Part shown: positions 1-7,300 of the stretch, one piece after another | How positions within the stretch are numbered: position 1 is the stretch's first letter | How the letters are laid out: every line of letters starts with the position of its first letter | NCBI GenBank assembly: GCA_903854305.1 | Contig: CAINWC010000115.1 | Coordinates: forward strand, 1 to 9,450 | Direction: 5' to 3' | Origin: an uncultured Pseudomonadota bacterium | GTDB lineage: Bacteria > Pseudomonadota > Gammaproteobacteria > Burkholderiales > Methylophilaceae | Length of the DNA: 9,450 bases | Position numbers and translations under genes: made by a program | Notes under the pieces: model-generated | Database searches by the model: none | Told to the model about the DNA's origin: nothing | What the model saw: the letters and a program-made list of their open reading frames with translations, nothing else

Positions 1-131
1 GGCCCATAAAACACTCTGAAATTTGCAAGAAATCAAAGTGTTATTATCACATTTCTGGGAAATTTACACCACTAATATTTAACTATTACCTAATTAAATC
101 AATTGGTTAATAGTTATTCAGGGTGGACTAA
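1..131. other. Non-coding region downstream of nnrS
   Basis: I see no complete gene here. The stretch is AT-rich and lies after the nnrS stop codon. On the minus strand a TTGATT-like -35 (97-102) and an AATATT -10-like hexamer (74-79), spaced 17 bp, could form a weak promoter. An ATG at 7-5 (minus strand) could start a gene continuing off the left edge, but too little sequence is present to judge. A short inverted repeat (AACACT at 10-15, AGTGTT at 37-42) is also visible. Confidence 0.4.
80..116 (-). terminator. AT-rich hairpin after nnrS
   Basis: An inverted repeat pairs TAACTATTA (80-88) with TAATAGTTA (108-116), continues through CC/GG with one bulged base, and has an inner AATT/AATT pairing. 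It begins 16 nt after the nnrS stop codon, the right position for the end of the operon. It lacks a GC-rich stem and a clear U-tract on the minus strand, so it is not a classical intrinsic terminator; it may be a weak terminator or an mRNA 3'-end stabiliser. Confidence 0.35.
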
Positions 132-1334
132 TTAGTGGTTTTCCCAATATATTGGTGCATATTTATACGTCCAAATACCGAAACACGCTAGCCAAACTGC
201 TGCTGCGCATAGATAAAGATGGCTACGTGCGGTGAAATCCAATCCAGGAAGTTCTGAAATAATACGTAGCGCTGCTACCGCTTGGAACGCTAGAAACATG
301 CCCCAAGTTAATCGGTCTGCTTTTAGCATTCTGCCAGAATGGCCGAGTGTAACGCGCGTGGCCATGGCAATGAGTATGGAAGCGAAATAGCCGATGGTCA
401 GCGCATGTAGCGGCGCTTTTGCGAGGATGAGTTGCCCCGTTAAAAGTAGCGCTAAGCTTTGAATAGTATAAAGCAGCAAGGCAATGCCCAGCCAGGCAAA
501 ACCGATGTGCAGCATGCCAAGAATAGGAATGGAAAGGCTGGCACGCAGGCGCCATGCGCGTGAAAGATAGATTGCACTAATCGCCATGGGTAAATCTACC
601 AGCCATGTCCAAGCTTGCAAATGGGTAAGTTCAAGTATTCCATGAATAAGGGCGAAGCTAGGAATAAGTGCCAGCACCCAATCTGGTCGCACGATTTTAT
701 ATTGAGGAATCGCATTCGCGGAGAAAAACGGAATCATGCGGTGGCTAACGGCAAAAAATACCGGTAGCAGAATTAGCCAAATGCCGCCCACTTTGGCGAT
801 AGCGACCAGATGCACCTCATTACTCACAAAGCCGGCAAGTAACAGCCAGCCAAATCCAAGCACAACAGAGGTAATGGCTGCATGACGTTTGTCTGGGTGC
901 TTTGCACGCAAATAGACGCGCAATAAGGCATATAAGCCCATACCCCATCCGGCCAAAAACAGTATGAGTGCCATTTTTAATACAGCGGCGCTATAAATCA
1001 GCCCCACGTAAAATAATAAAGACCCCGATGCCAGCAATAAAAAGGCGGGGACGTAAGCGCGTCGCTCTACTTCCTCGCCATTCATCCAGCGCGGAAAAGT
1101 GGTCATTAAAAAGCCGAATATAAAGAATGGGAAAAGACCATAAATCATCAGAAAAGCGTGTGCGTCTGTTGGTGGTATGGTCCACGAAATTGGCGCATAT
1201 AAGCCGCCGTAGCGCCCAGCTAGATCAGCCAGCCACCATATGATGATCAATACCGACTGAACGCCGCCGCCGAAAAAAAACATGCGATGCGGGGCAGATG
1301 AAAACGCTTGCCATGATTGATGTAAGTTCTTCAT
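132..1334 (-). CDS. nnrS: NnrS family membrane protein, nitric oxide response
   Basis: NnrS proteins are polytopic inner-membrane haem/copper proteins that help cells tolerate nitric oxide; the exact reaction is not settled. The 400-residue length and about twelve hydrophobic segments fit the family. Family hallmarks are visible: PHRMFFFGG (15-23), DAHAFLMIYGLFPFFIFGF (57-75) followed by PRWM, SHRMIPFF (197-204), GMLHIGFAWLG (273-283), and HALTIGYFASILIAMATRV (310-328) followed by GHSGR (331-335). Histidines 16, 59, 198, 276, 310 and 332 lie in these motifs and are candidate metal or haem ligands. The ATG at 1334 is preceded by AAAGGA with a slightly long spacing of about 12 nt, the clearest ribosome-binding site in the operon. 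It is the last of four same-strand genes, starting 16 nt after the HPP gene, and is probably co-transcribed from the promoter near 3574-3602 under NsrR control. The assignment is strong; the biochemical role is inferred from the family. Confidence 0.93.
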   Translation of the reverse strand: MKNLHQSWQAFSSAPHRMFFFGGGVQSVLIIIWWLADLAGRYGGLYAPISWTIPPTDAHAFLMIYGLFPFFIFGFLMTTFPRWMNGEEVERRAYVPAFLLLASGSLLFYVGLIYSAAVLKMALILFLAGWGMGLYALLRVYLRAKHPDKRHAAITSVVLGFGWLLLAGFVSNEVHLVAIAKVGGIWLILLPVFFAVSHRMIPFFSANAIPQYKIVRPDWVLALIPSFALIHGILELTHLQAWTWLVDLPMAISAIYLSRAWRLRASLSIPILGMLHIGFAWLGIALLLYTIQSLALLLTGQLILAKAPLHALTIGYFASILIAMATRVTLGHSGRMLKADRLTWGMFLAFQAVAALRIISELPGLDFTARSHLYLCAAAVWLACFGIWTYKYAPIYWENH

Positions 1335-1350
1335 ATCGTTATATATCCTT

Positions 1351-2073
1351 TCAGCTTTCTATCGTTCTATTTTTTGCATGCTCGGCCGCAAACTCATACA
1401 GATCAACCAAGTCCTCGGTGCTCACGTCGATGACACCATCTATTTGACCAAGCGCCCATTGATAATCTTCCTCTTTCAATGCTGGATACGGCTTATGATC
1501 ACTTTTTGTAAAGTCCGCATGGTGAGGGTGGTGTGAATGACGAAGCGGGTAGCGCCGCCCAGGAATCAAGTTGTTGATTACGATGGATAGCAATACCATA
1601 GTGCCCGCATTGACAACCACAACTTCATAACAAAATTGCCATCCCATGGCGTGAATTTCTGGACCCCCTAACACCGCAATCATCGCGGTTGCCGCGCTCG
1701 GTGGATGCAGACATTGCAAACTATGCATTGCAAATATAGAGGTAGCCACGGCAACGGCTGTAGCAATCGCTGGGTTGTGTAGCCAATGGGCGCATGCTAC
1801 GCCAATCGCCGATGACAAAAAGTGTCCACCGATCACTGGCCAAGGTTGTGACATTGGACTATGCGGAATGACAAACAGCAAAAATGCTGAAGCGCCCATC
1901 GATGCTAATACCAGTAGCGAAAATGATCCGCTGAAGGAAGCGAAGTGAACGACCTCGATCAGAATCAAAATTGCAATAAATGACGCTAAAGACGAATAAA
2001 TCTTTTCTTTAATGGCTACCGAAGGCGATTGATAGTTGGCAACAAAAATTGCCAATGCTTTAAGTGGATTCAT
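1351..2073 (-). CDS. HPP family integral membrane protein
   Basis: HPP proteins carry a small polytopic membrane domain named for its His-Pro-Pro motif; plant plastid and cyanobacterial members have been linked to nitrite transport, while most bacterial ones are uncharacterised. Here the motif is CLHPPSAATAMIAVLGG (121-137), and the hydrophobic segments lie at roughly 26-45, 50-70, 77-97, 100-118, 123-137 and 148-170. The membrane part is followed by a histidine-rich stretch, HSHHPHHADF (179-188), and a soluble acidic tail to residue 240. The start codon lies inside the end of the upstream membrane-protein gene (14-nt overlap) and has no visible Shine-Dalgarno sequence, so translation is probably coupled. 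Its place between NsrR-linked genes suggests a role in nitrogen-oxide stress or nitrite movement, but this is inference. The family call is firm, the substrate unknown. Confidence 0.88.
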   Translation of the reverse strand: MNPLKALAIFVANYQSPSVAIKEKIYSSLASFIAILILIEVVHFASFSGSFSLLVLASMGASAFLLFVIPHSPMSQPWPVIGGHFLSSAIGVACAHWLHNPAIATAVAVATSIFAMHSLQCLHPPSAATAMIAVLGGPEIHAMGWQFCYEVVVVNAGTMVLLSIVINNLIPGRRYPLRHSHHPHHADFTKSDHKPYPALKEEDYQWALGQIDGVIDVSTEDLVDLYEFAAEHAKNRTIES

Positions 2074-3190
2074 GATGGGCGCATTTACCTCGAATAACGG
2101 CGCTCGCCGTGCTTAGGATGAATAACAATAGTGCAATAGCATTAAGCGCGCCACCAAGGCTACGGCTATGTTGGTTCTGTAGCAAATCACCTGAGATTCT
2201 GGCAATAAGTGAGGCATGTAACACAATGAGCGGCAGGTAAAATGTTGCATGATAAGGTATTTTCACCTTGGCTACCGCTGGAAATATGATGGGCGCATGT
2301 CCGAATATCATAGAAAACACAAAGCCCACTAAGATGGCGTGTAGAAATGCGTCATAGCTGGAGCCGAACATTAGCTGCGGTGAGAGTAATCCGATTAGCG
2401 CGCCAACGAGTAGCCAGAGATAGCCCGACAACAAACACACAGCGATGAATCGGGTTAAGCCTTTTTGTTTGATGGTATGACGCGCGATGTCTTGGCGTAA
2501 CAACCAGATTGCGAGCGCAAGTAATGCCGCTGAAAGTATTTGTACGTGCTGTTGATTAGATAGTGTTGTTAAAACCGCGCCCACTAGAAATAGGCTGATG
2601 ATTAGTATAAAAGTGGTTTTACCCGTTAATGAAGGCGGGAGAAACCGCGAAAGTTCAAGTCGCTCACCCGCAATCGTCAATACCAAAAAGCCTATCCACC
2701 ACGGCGCTATTTGTGCGATGCCGAACCCGCCCAACCACAAAGCATTACCGATTAACCATGACAGGCAACCTAACAGTAAGGTGAACGTGAATAATGCCTG
2801 TTGCCGGATGAAAATTTTAGCCGTAGCAATGCCAAGAACAATGCTTGATATCGTGATTAAATTTGCCCCAATGCGCCAAGGCAAGGCCAAAATGAGTGCC
2901 AGCCCGCCAATCGCAGCCGCTAATGGCGCCAAATAAGCCCAACGTTGGCTGATGGCAACGGCGCGTTCCAAGGCGATGACGGTACCCAAAAAACCACACA
3001 CCATTAATGGGCCATGCATATTTTCCAGGCTTATATTGGCTGGACTTATATTCGCTAGATTTAAAGAGGGCAATGGAAAATGCCAGCCTAAGCGCAATAA
3101 GCCACCACCGATACCAAAAGCCAAGCTGATAAATCCCGCTACCAGCATTGGAATTCGGTATTGCACTGAAAGGTTTTTCTTATTGATCAT
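2060..3190 (-). CDS. Uncharacterised polytopic membrane protein, possibly NnrS-related
   Basis: This 376-residue protein has about ten to twelve hydrophobic segments and no soluble domain. I do not recognise a named family with certainty. Two motifs stand out: MHGPLMVCGFLG (58-69) followed by VIALERAV (71-78), and FLHAILVGFVFSMIFGHAPI (282-301) followed by IFPA. They have the same layout as NnrS, where an early helix begins with a His (DAHAFLMIYGLF) and a late helix carries His at both ends (HALTIGYF..., GHSGR). Histidines 59, 284, 298 and 314 are therefore candidate metal or haem ligands. It starts 21 nt after the DUF59 gene and overlaps the HPP gene by 14 nt, so it belongs to the operon. 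No clear ribosome-binding site precedes the ATG at 3190. A distant NnrS-like or cytochrome-oxidase-like haem-copper membrane protein is my best guess; function is unknown. Confidence 0.8.
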   Translation of the reverse strand: MINKKNLSVQYRIPMLVAGFISLAFGIGGGLLRLGWHFPLPSLNLANISPANISLENMHGPLMVCGFLGTVIALERAVAISQRWAYLAPLAAAIGGLALILALPWRIGANLITISSIVLGIATAKIFIRQQALFTFTLLLGCLSWLIGNALWLGGFGIAQIAPWWIGFLVLTIAGERLELSRFLPPSLTGKTTFILIISLFLVGAVLTTLSNQQHVQILSAALLALAIWLLRQDIARHTIKQKGLTRFIAVCLLSGYLWLLVGALIGLLSPQLMFGSSYDAFLHAILVGFVFSMIFGHAPIIFPAVAKVKIPYHATFYLPLIVLHASLIARISGDLLQNQHSRSLGGALNAIALLLFILSTASAVIRGKCAHHEST

Positions 3191-3211
3191 TTTTATTTAA
3201 TCGCACAAGTG

Positions 3212-3544
3212 CTAATCCCAACCTAGGCGCAGTTTGGCCTCGGCCGACATCATGTCGGGACTCCATGGCGGCTCCCAAACCAAATGAATATCAAACGTCA
3301 TTGTACTGGGCAGCATCCGAGTTAAAGTTGCATGAATGTCATCAAGCAGCATTTCACCCATTGGGCATGCTGGCGAAGTCATTGTGAGGTTCACTTTCGC
3401 AATATTTCCCTCAACCTCAATGCCGTACACCAATCCTAGATCTACGATATTTTCACCAACTTCTGGATCTATGACCTGTAATAAGGCTGCTCGAACGTTT
3501 TGCTCCAGCGTTGATAGCGCGTCATTTGAAGTTTTGATGGACAT
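3212..3544 (-). CDS. DUF59/MIP18 family Fe-S cluster assembly protein
   Basis: Single-domain DUF59 proteins (relatives of SufT, PaaD and eukaryotic MIP18/CIA2) take part in maturation of iron-sulfur proteins. The 110-residue length is typical. Visible hallmarks are DPEVGENIVDLGLVYGIEV (26-44), the TSPACPMGEMLLDDI segment (57-71) with the conserved Cys60, and the WEPPW motif (90-94) near the C-terminus. It is cytoplasmic. It is the first gene of the operon ending with nnrS and is divergent from the NsrR-type regulator. Its start codon abuts the operator palindrome; an in-frame stop lies two codons upstream, so the ATG at 3544 is the earliest possible start, yet no Shine-Dalgarno sequence precedes it. 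A role in repairing or rebuilding Fe-S clusters damaged by NO fits the context but is inferred. Confidence 0.9.
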   Translation of the reverse strand: MSIKTSNDALSTLEQNVRAALLQVIDPEVGENIVDLGLVYGIEVEGNIAKVNLTMTSPACPMGEMLLDDIHATLTRMLPSTMTFDIHLVWEPPWSPDMMSAEAKLRLGWD

Positions 3545-3549
3545 TGTTT

Positions 3550-3572
3550 AAGGTGTATGTAAAATATACCTT
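3550..3572. promoter_or_regulatory. Probable NsrR operator
   Basis: A palindrome with two 11-bp half-sites, AAGGTGTATGT and AAATATACCTT, is separated by one base. This is the architecture of known NsrR sites (half-site close to AAGATGYATTT). The symmetry extends outward to 3546-3576 (GTTTAAGG...CCTTAAAC, 12 of 13 pairs matching). It lies between the DUF59 gene start (3544) and nsrR start (3651), overlapping the predicted transcription start of the operon, where a bound repressor would block RNA polymerase. It could also autoregulate nsrR, 78 nt away. Confidence 0.75.
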
Positions 3573-3573
3573 A

Positions 3574-3602
3574 AACATATCATAGCGTTTTCATATAAGC
3601 AA
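3574..3602 (-). promoter_or_regulatory. Candidate sigma-70 promoter of the nnrS operon
   Basis: Reading the minus strand, a TTGCTT -35 hexamer (3602-3597) and a TATGTT -10 hexamer (3579-3574) are separated by 17 bp. Transcription would begin near 3567, inside the palindrome at 3550-3572, leaving a leader of about 23 nt before the DUF59 start. The arrangement fits repression by NsrR. The hexamers are only moderate matches. Confidence 0.45.
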
Positions 3603-3614
3603 TATTTTTATATG
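3592..3614. repeat. Second 23-bp inverted repeat in the divergent region
   Basis: CATATAA (3592-3598) and TTATATG (3608-3614) form perfect 7-bp arms with a 9-bp spacer, the same overall length as the operator at 3550-3572. The inner bases do not match the NsrR consensus well. It overlaps the -35 hexamer of the operon promoter and lies 36 nt upstream of nsrR, so it may bind a second regulator or be a weak autoregulatory site; it may also be chance in AT-rich DNA. Confidence 0.35.
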
Positions 3615-3650
3615 CGTCATATTTAATGCCTCAATCAATGGATAGAACTT

Positions 3651-4076
3651 ATGCAGCTCACCACTTTTTCAGATTACGCGATGCGCGTCATGATGTATTT
3701 AGGTTTACAGCAGGGCCAGTTAGCCACTATTTCAGAAATTGCCCATGCCTATGGAATCTCTGAAAACCACCTGACAAAGGTTGTGCATCATTTAGCGCTA
3801 CGTGGCTATGTAGAAACGGTGCGCGGCAAAGGCGGAGGTTTAAGATTAGTAAGAGCGCCGAACACCGTGAATATTGGAGAAATGATTCGAGCTTCAGAAG
3901 GTAACGCTGGCTTATTGCCCTGTTTGAATAAGGAAGGTGCGTGTTGCATTCAGAATACGTGCAAATTAATGGGCATTTTGCGCGAGGCGCAAAGCGCATT
4001 GTTTGGAGTATTAGATCAGTACACACTCGCTGATCTATTACTCAAAGAAGCGCCACCGACTCAGATTAAGCCCTAG
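3651..4076 (+). CDS. nsrR: Rrf2 family transcriptional regulator, NsrR type
   Basis: NsrR is a dimeric Fe-S repressor that loses DNA binding when nitric oxide attacks its cluster. The 141-residue protein begins MQLTTFSDYAMRVMMYLGLQ, the usual Rrf2/NsrR opening, followed by a winged helix-turn-helix (about 25-68) with ISEIAHAYGISENHLTKVVH as the DNA-reading region and RGKGGGLRL as the wing. Cysteines 91, 98, 99 and 104 provide the cluster ligands; C98-X5-C104 matches the usual NsrR spacing, while the first gap and the adjacent C98/C99 pair are slightly different. It is transcribed away from the DUF59-nnrS operon, and the NsrR-like operator between them supports both the regulator identity and its target. 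A weak GGATAG element precedes the ATG. IscR is less likely given the NO-related neighbours and the cysteine pattern. Confidence 0.9.
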   Translation: MQLTTFSDYAMRVMMYLGLQQGQLATISEIAHAYGISENHLTKVVHHLALRGYVETVRGKGGGLRLVRAPNTVNIGEMIRASEGNAGLLPCLNKEGACCIQNTCKLMGILREAQSALFGVLDQYTLADLLLKEAPPTQIKP

Positions 4077-4115
4077 CCTATGTTTTAGCCGTAATTAACA
4101 AAATACCCATAATAG

Positions 4116-4146
4116 TAAAGTGGCGTATAAAGTGATCGTTTACTTT
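4116..4146. repeat. Direct repeat and small hairpin after nsrR
   Basis: TAAAGTG occurs twice, at 4116-4122 and 4128-4134, and the second copy pairs with TTACTTT (4140-4146) through a TCGT loop with one G-U pair. No U-tract follows. It may help end nsrR transcription or bind a protein upstream of the receptor gene; evidence is slight. Confidence 0.2.
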
Positions 4147-4166
4147 GCAATTGAATACGTCTTAGC

Positions 4167-4195
4167 TTGATTAAAATGTTGTCATGTATTTAATA
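4167..4195 (+). promoter_or_regulatory. Weak candidate promoter of the chemotaxis receptor gene
   Basis: TTGATT (4167-4172) and TTAATA (4190-4195) are separated by 17 bp, about 126 nt upstream of the receptor start. The -10 match is poor. I saw no convincing flagellar sigma-28 promoter in the 245-nt gap between nsrR and the receptor gene. Confidence 0.25.
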
Positions 4196-4321
4196 CGATT
4201 TGCAAGCAGTGCGTTTTTCGTAACATTCATATGTGCCTCAGACTTGCCTAGTAGGTATTTGCGTGATGTAGTGCAACCGCTCATTAGTCATAGTTAAATT
4301 TAAAAATAGAAAGAACTCAAT

Positions 4322-7300
4322 ATGAAAATCAACATGCCTGTCACTAATCATGAAGTGTTACTTGATGATGCAGCGTTTCTCTTGAGTAAGACAGACTTGA
4401 AGGGCACCATCACCTACGCCAATCAGGACTTTATTAAAATAAGTGGCTTCAGCGAGTCCGAGCTTGTCGGTCAAAGTCACAATGTAGTGCGTCACCCAGA
4501 TATGCCATCAGAGGCCTTTGAGGATATGTGGCGTAACTTAAAGGCTGGGCAACCATGGACAGGCTTAGTTAAGAACCGTACCAAATCAGGTGACTATTAC
4601 TGGGTAGAGGCAAACGCCGCCCCTATTATCGAGAATGGTCAGGTGACAGGCTATCTTTCTGCACGTAAAAAACCATCACGCCAGCAAGTAGAGGCTGCAA
4701 GTGCAGCGTACCGCCTATTCAAAGAGGGCAAGGCCAATGGCTTGCTGATAAGCGACGGTAAAGTGGTTAAGAATAACCTCGCCTATCAACTAAAAACAAA
4801 GTTAGACATGTCGGTGGCACATCGTTTAATGGTCATTATCGGATTTGCCCTATTGGTGGCAATCTCACTCACCTTGCAAGGACTTTATGGCTTAGCTGAA
4901 ACTAAAAACAGTCTGCAAGATGTCTATGAAGAGCACATGGCTAAGCAAGGAATCTTGGCTTCGATTTCTGAGAATCTGCTTAAAAATCGCACCCATTTGG
5001 GGGCCTCACTCATCAATACAACCATTGACGTTGACGCCAAAGGTAAAGCATCGCTTAGCATCAATGCAGAAAAATCTGCCGAAGAGGCTAAATACCTTGA
5101 AGGTAAACTTGAAACCATTAGTAAATCTTGGGCTGACTTCACCTCAAAAGGACTCGACCCAGAAGAAAAGTTGTTGGCTGATAAGTTTGCTGCAAGTCGT
5201 GATGTGTTTCTCAATGAAACCATCAAACCCGCCATCACCTCACTGCGCGCTAATGATTATCAAGCATTATTAACACTTAACGCTAATTCACGTGGTGCCT
5301 TTAATGCAGCAGATAAAGACATTGGCGCATTGATTCAGTGGCAAAAGGATGGCGCGGCAGAACAATACACCAGTAGTGTGGCGCGCTATAAACATACACG
5401 TCTAATTGCATTCAGCGTGCTTGGCAGTGCAATTGCACTATTGCTATGGTTTGGCCTACTTTTAATGCGCTCTATCACCAACCCTTTAGCAAAAATCATC
5501 GGTGTATTTGATGCCATTGCTTCAAGCAAACTAGACACCTCGATTGAGACCTCCGGCAATGATGAACTCAGCCATGTGTTGCGCTCATTAAAGTCTACAC
5601 AAACCATGCTTAATGTGGATATCAATCAGCAGCGAGAGTTTGCTAACAAAGTGCACGAACAGTCAGTCCAATACGAAAATCAGCTTACCGCCATCAGCAA
5701 ATCGACAGGCGTCATTGAATTTAACATGAACGGCACTGTGATTACTGCCAATGACATCTTCTTGAAAGCCCTCGGCTATAGCTTAGCTGAAGCCGTAGGT
5801 CAACACCACGGCAACTTTGTAGAGGCAAAGTATCGTAGCAGCCCTGAATACCAAGCCTTCTGGGATAAACTTAATCGCGGTGAAGCGGTTACAGGCGACG
5901 TTGAACGTGTCGGTAAAAATGGCAAAGAAGTTTGGTTGCATGCCTCTTACAACCCCATCCTAGATGCCACAGGCAAGCCTTACAAAGTAGTGAAATACGC
6001 GACTGACATTACCGAACAAAAAATAAAAAATACTGACTTTGAAGGTCAAATCAATGCCATAGGTAAATCTCAAGGTGTTGTCGAAGTCGCTTTGGACGGC
6101 AAACTGCTGAAAGCCAATGAGGTGTATTGCAACATGCTCGGCTACACCGAGAAAGAGTTAGTGGGTCAGCCATCCTCCATGGTCTTAGACCCAGCCTTTG
6201 CCAAGAGTGCTGAATTTGCAACGTTATGGGATAGGCTTGTCAAAGGCGGCAATGATTCCGGCCAATACAAACGCATCGCTAAAAATGGCAAAGAAGTGTG
6301 GATACAAGCGTCTTACAACCCCATTTATGATTTACATGGCAAGCCCTACAAAATCGTTAACTACACCCTCGACATTACCGCGCAAAAACTACAGGCCGCA
6401 GACAATGCGGGGCAGTTAGCGGCGATAGATAAAATCCAAGGTGTGATTGAGTTTGATCTGACTGGCAAAATAACGGCCGTCAATGCCAATTTTGCCAGTA
6501 CTGTTGGTTATTCAGAAAATGAAATCATCGGCAATCACCATAGTATGTTTGTTGAACCGTCTTATCGTTCTAGCCATGAGTTCAAAGCCTTTTGGGATAA
6601 TCTGGCTAAAGGTGAAGCTCAATCCGGTCAATTCAAACGCATTGGCAAAGGCGGTAAAGAGATTTGGCTACAAGCCAGCTACAACCCGATTATGGACATC
6701 AATGGCAAGCCATTCAAAGTGGTGAAATATGCCACTGATATTACAGAGCAGCATAAGAGCGCAGCCGCACTGGCTGAAGCGGTTGAAGAAACCCAAGGCA
6801 TCATCGAAGCCGCGAAAGATGGTGACTTATCTAACCGAGTTTCACTCGAAGGTAAAGTGGGTGCGATTGCGAGTCTGTGCGAAGGCGTGAATGCGTTGAT
6901 GAGTGAAATGACAGACATTATTGTGCAGGTACGTGAAGCGAGTGAAACCATCAACACTGCCGCAGGTGAAATCTCTTCTGGTAATAACGACCTCTCTCAT
7001 CGTACCGAACAACAAGCCTCTTCATTAGAAAAAACCGCGGCCAGCATGGAAGAGCTGTCTGCGACGGTTAAACACAATGCTGATAACGCTAAAGAAGCCA
7101 ATCAACTAGCACGTGTTGCATCTGAAGTTGCGGTAAAAGGCGGCAATGCGGTGTCCGAAGTGGTTGCCACCATGACGGCGATTAACGCCAGCTCCAAGAA
7201 AATTGAAGACATTATCTCCGTGATTGATGGCATTGCCTTCCAGACTAACATCCTCGCCCTTAATGCAGCGGTCGAGGCGGCTAGGGCTGGCGAGCAAGGC

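Noticed and set aside
2598..2936. Plus-strand open frame of 112 codons within the membrane-protein gene
   Set aside because: It is antisense to a reading frame with strong hydrophobic periodicity and operon context; its own translation has no recognisable features.
4184..4200. NsrR-like half-site (ATGTATTT) and GTATTTAATAC palindrome upstream of the chemoreceptor gene
   Set aside because: The left half resembles an NsrR half-site, but the right half is two bases too close and mismatched beyond AATAC, so it does not fit the 11-1-11 layout. It may be chance in AT-rich DNA.
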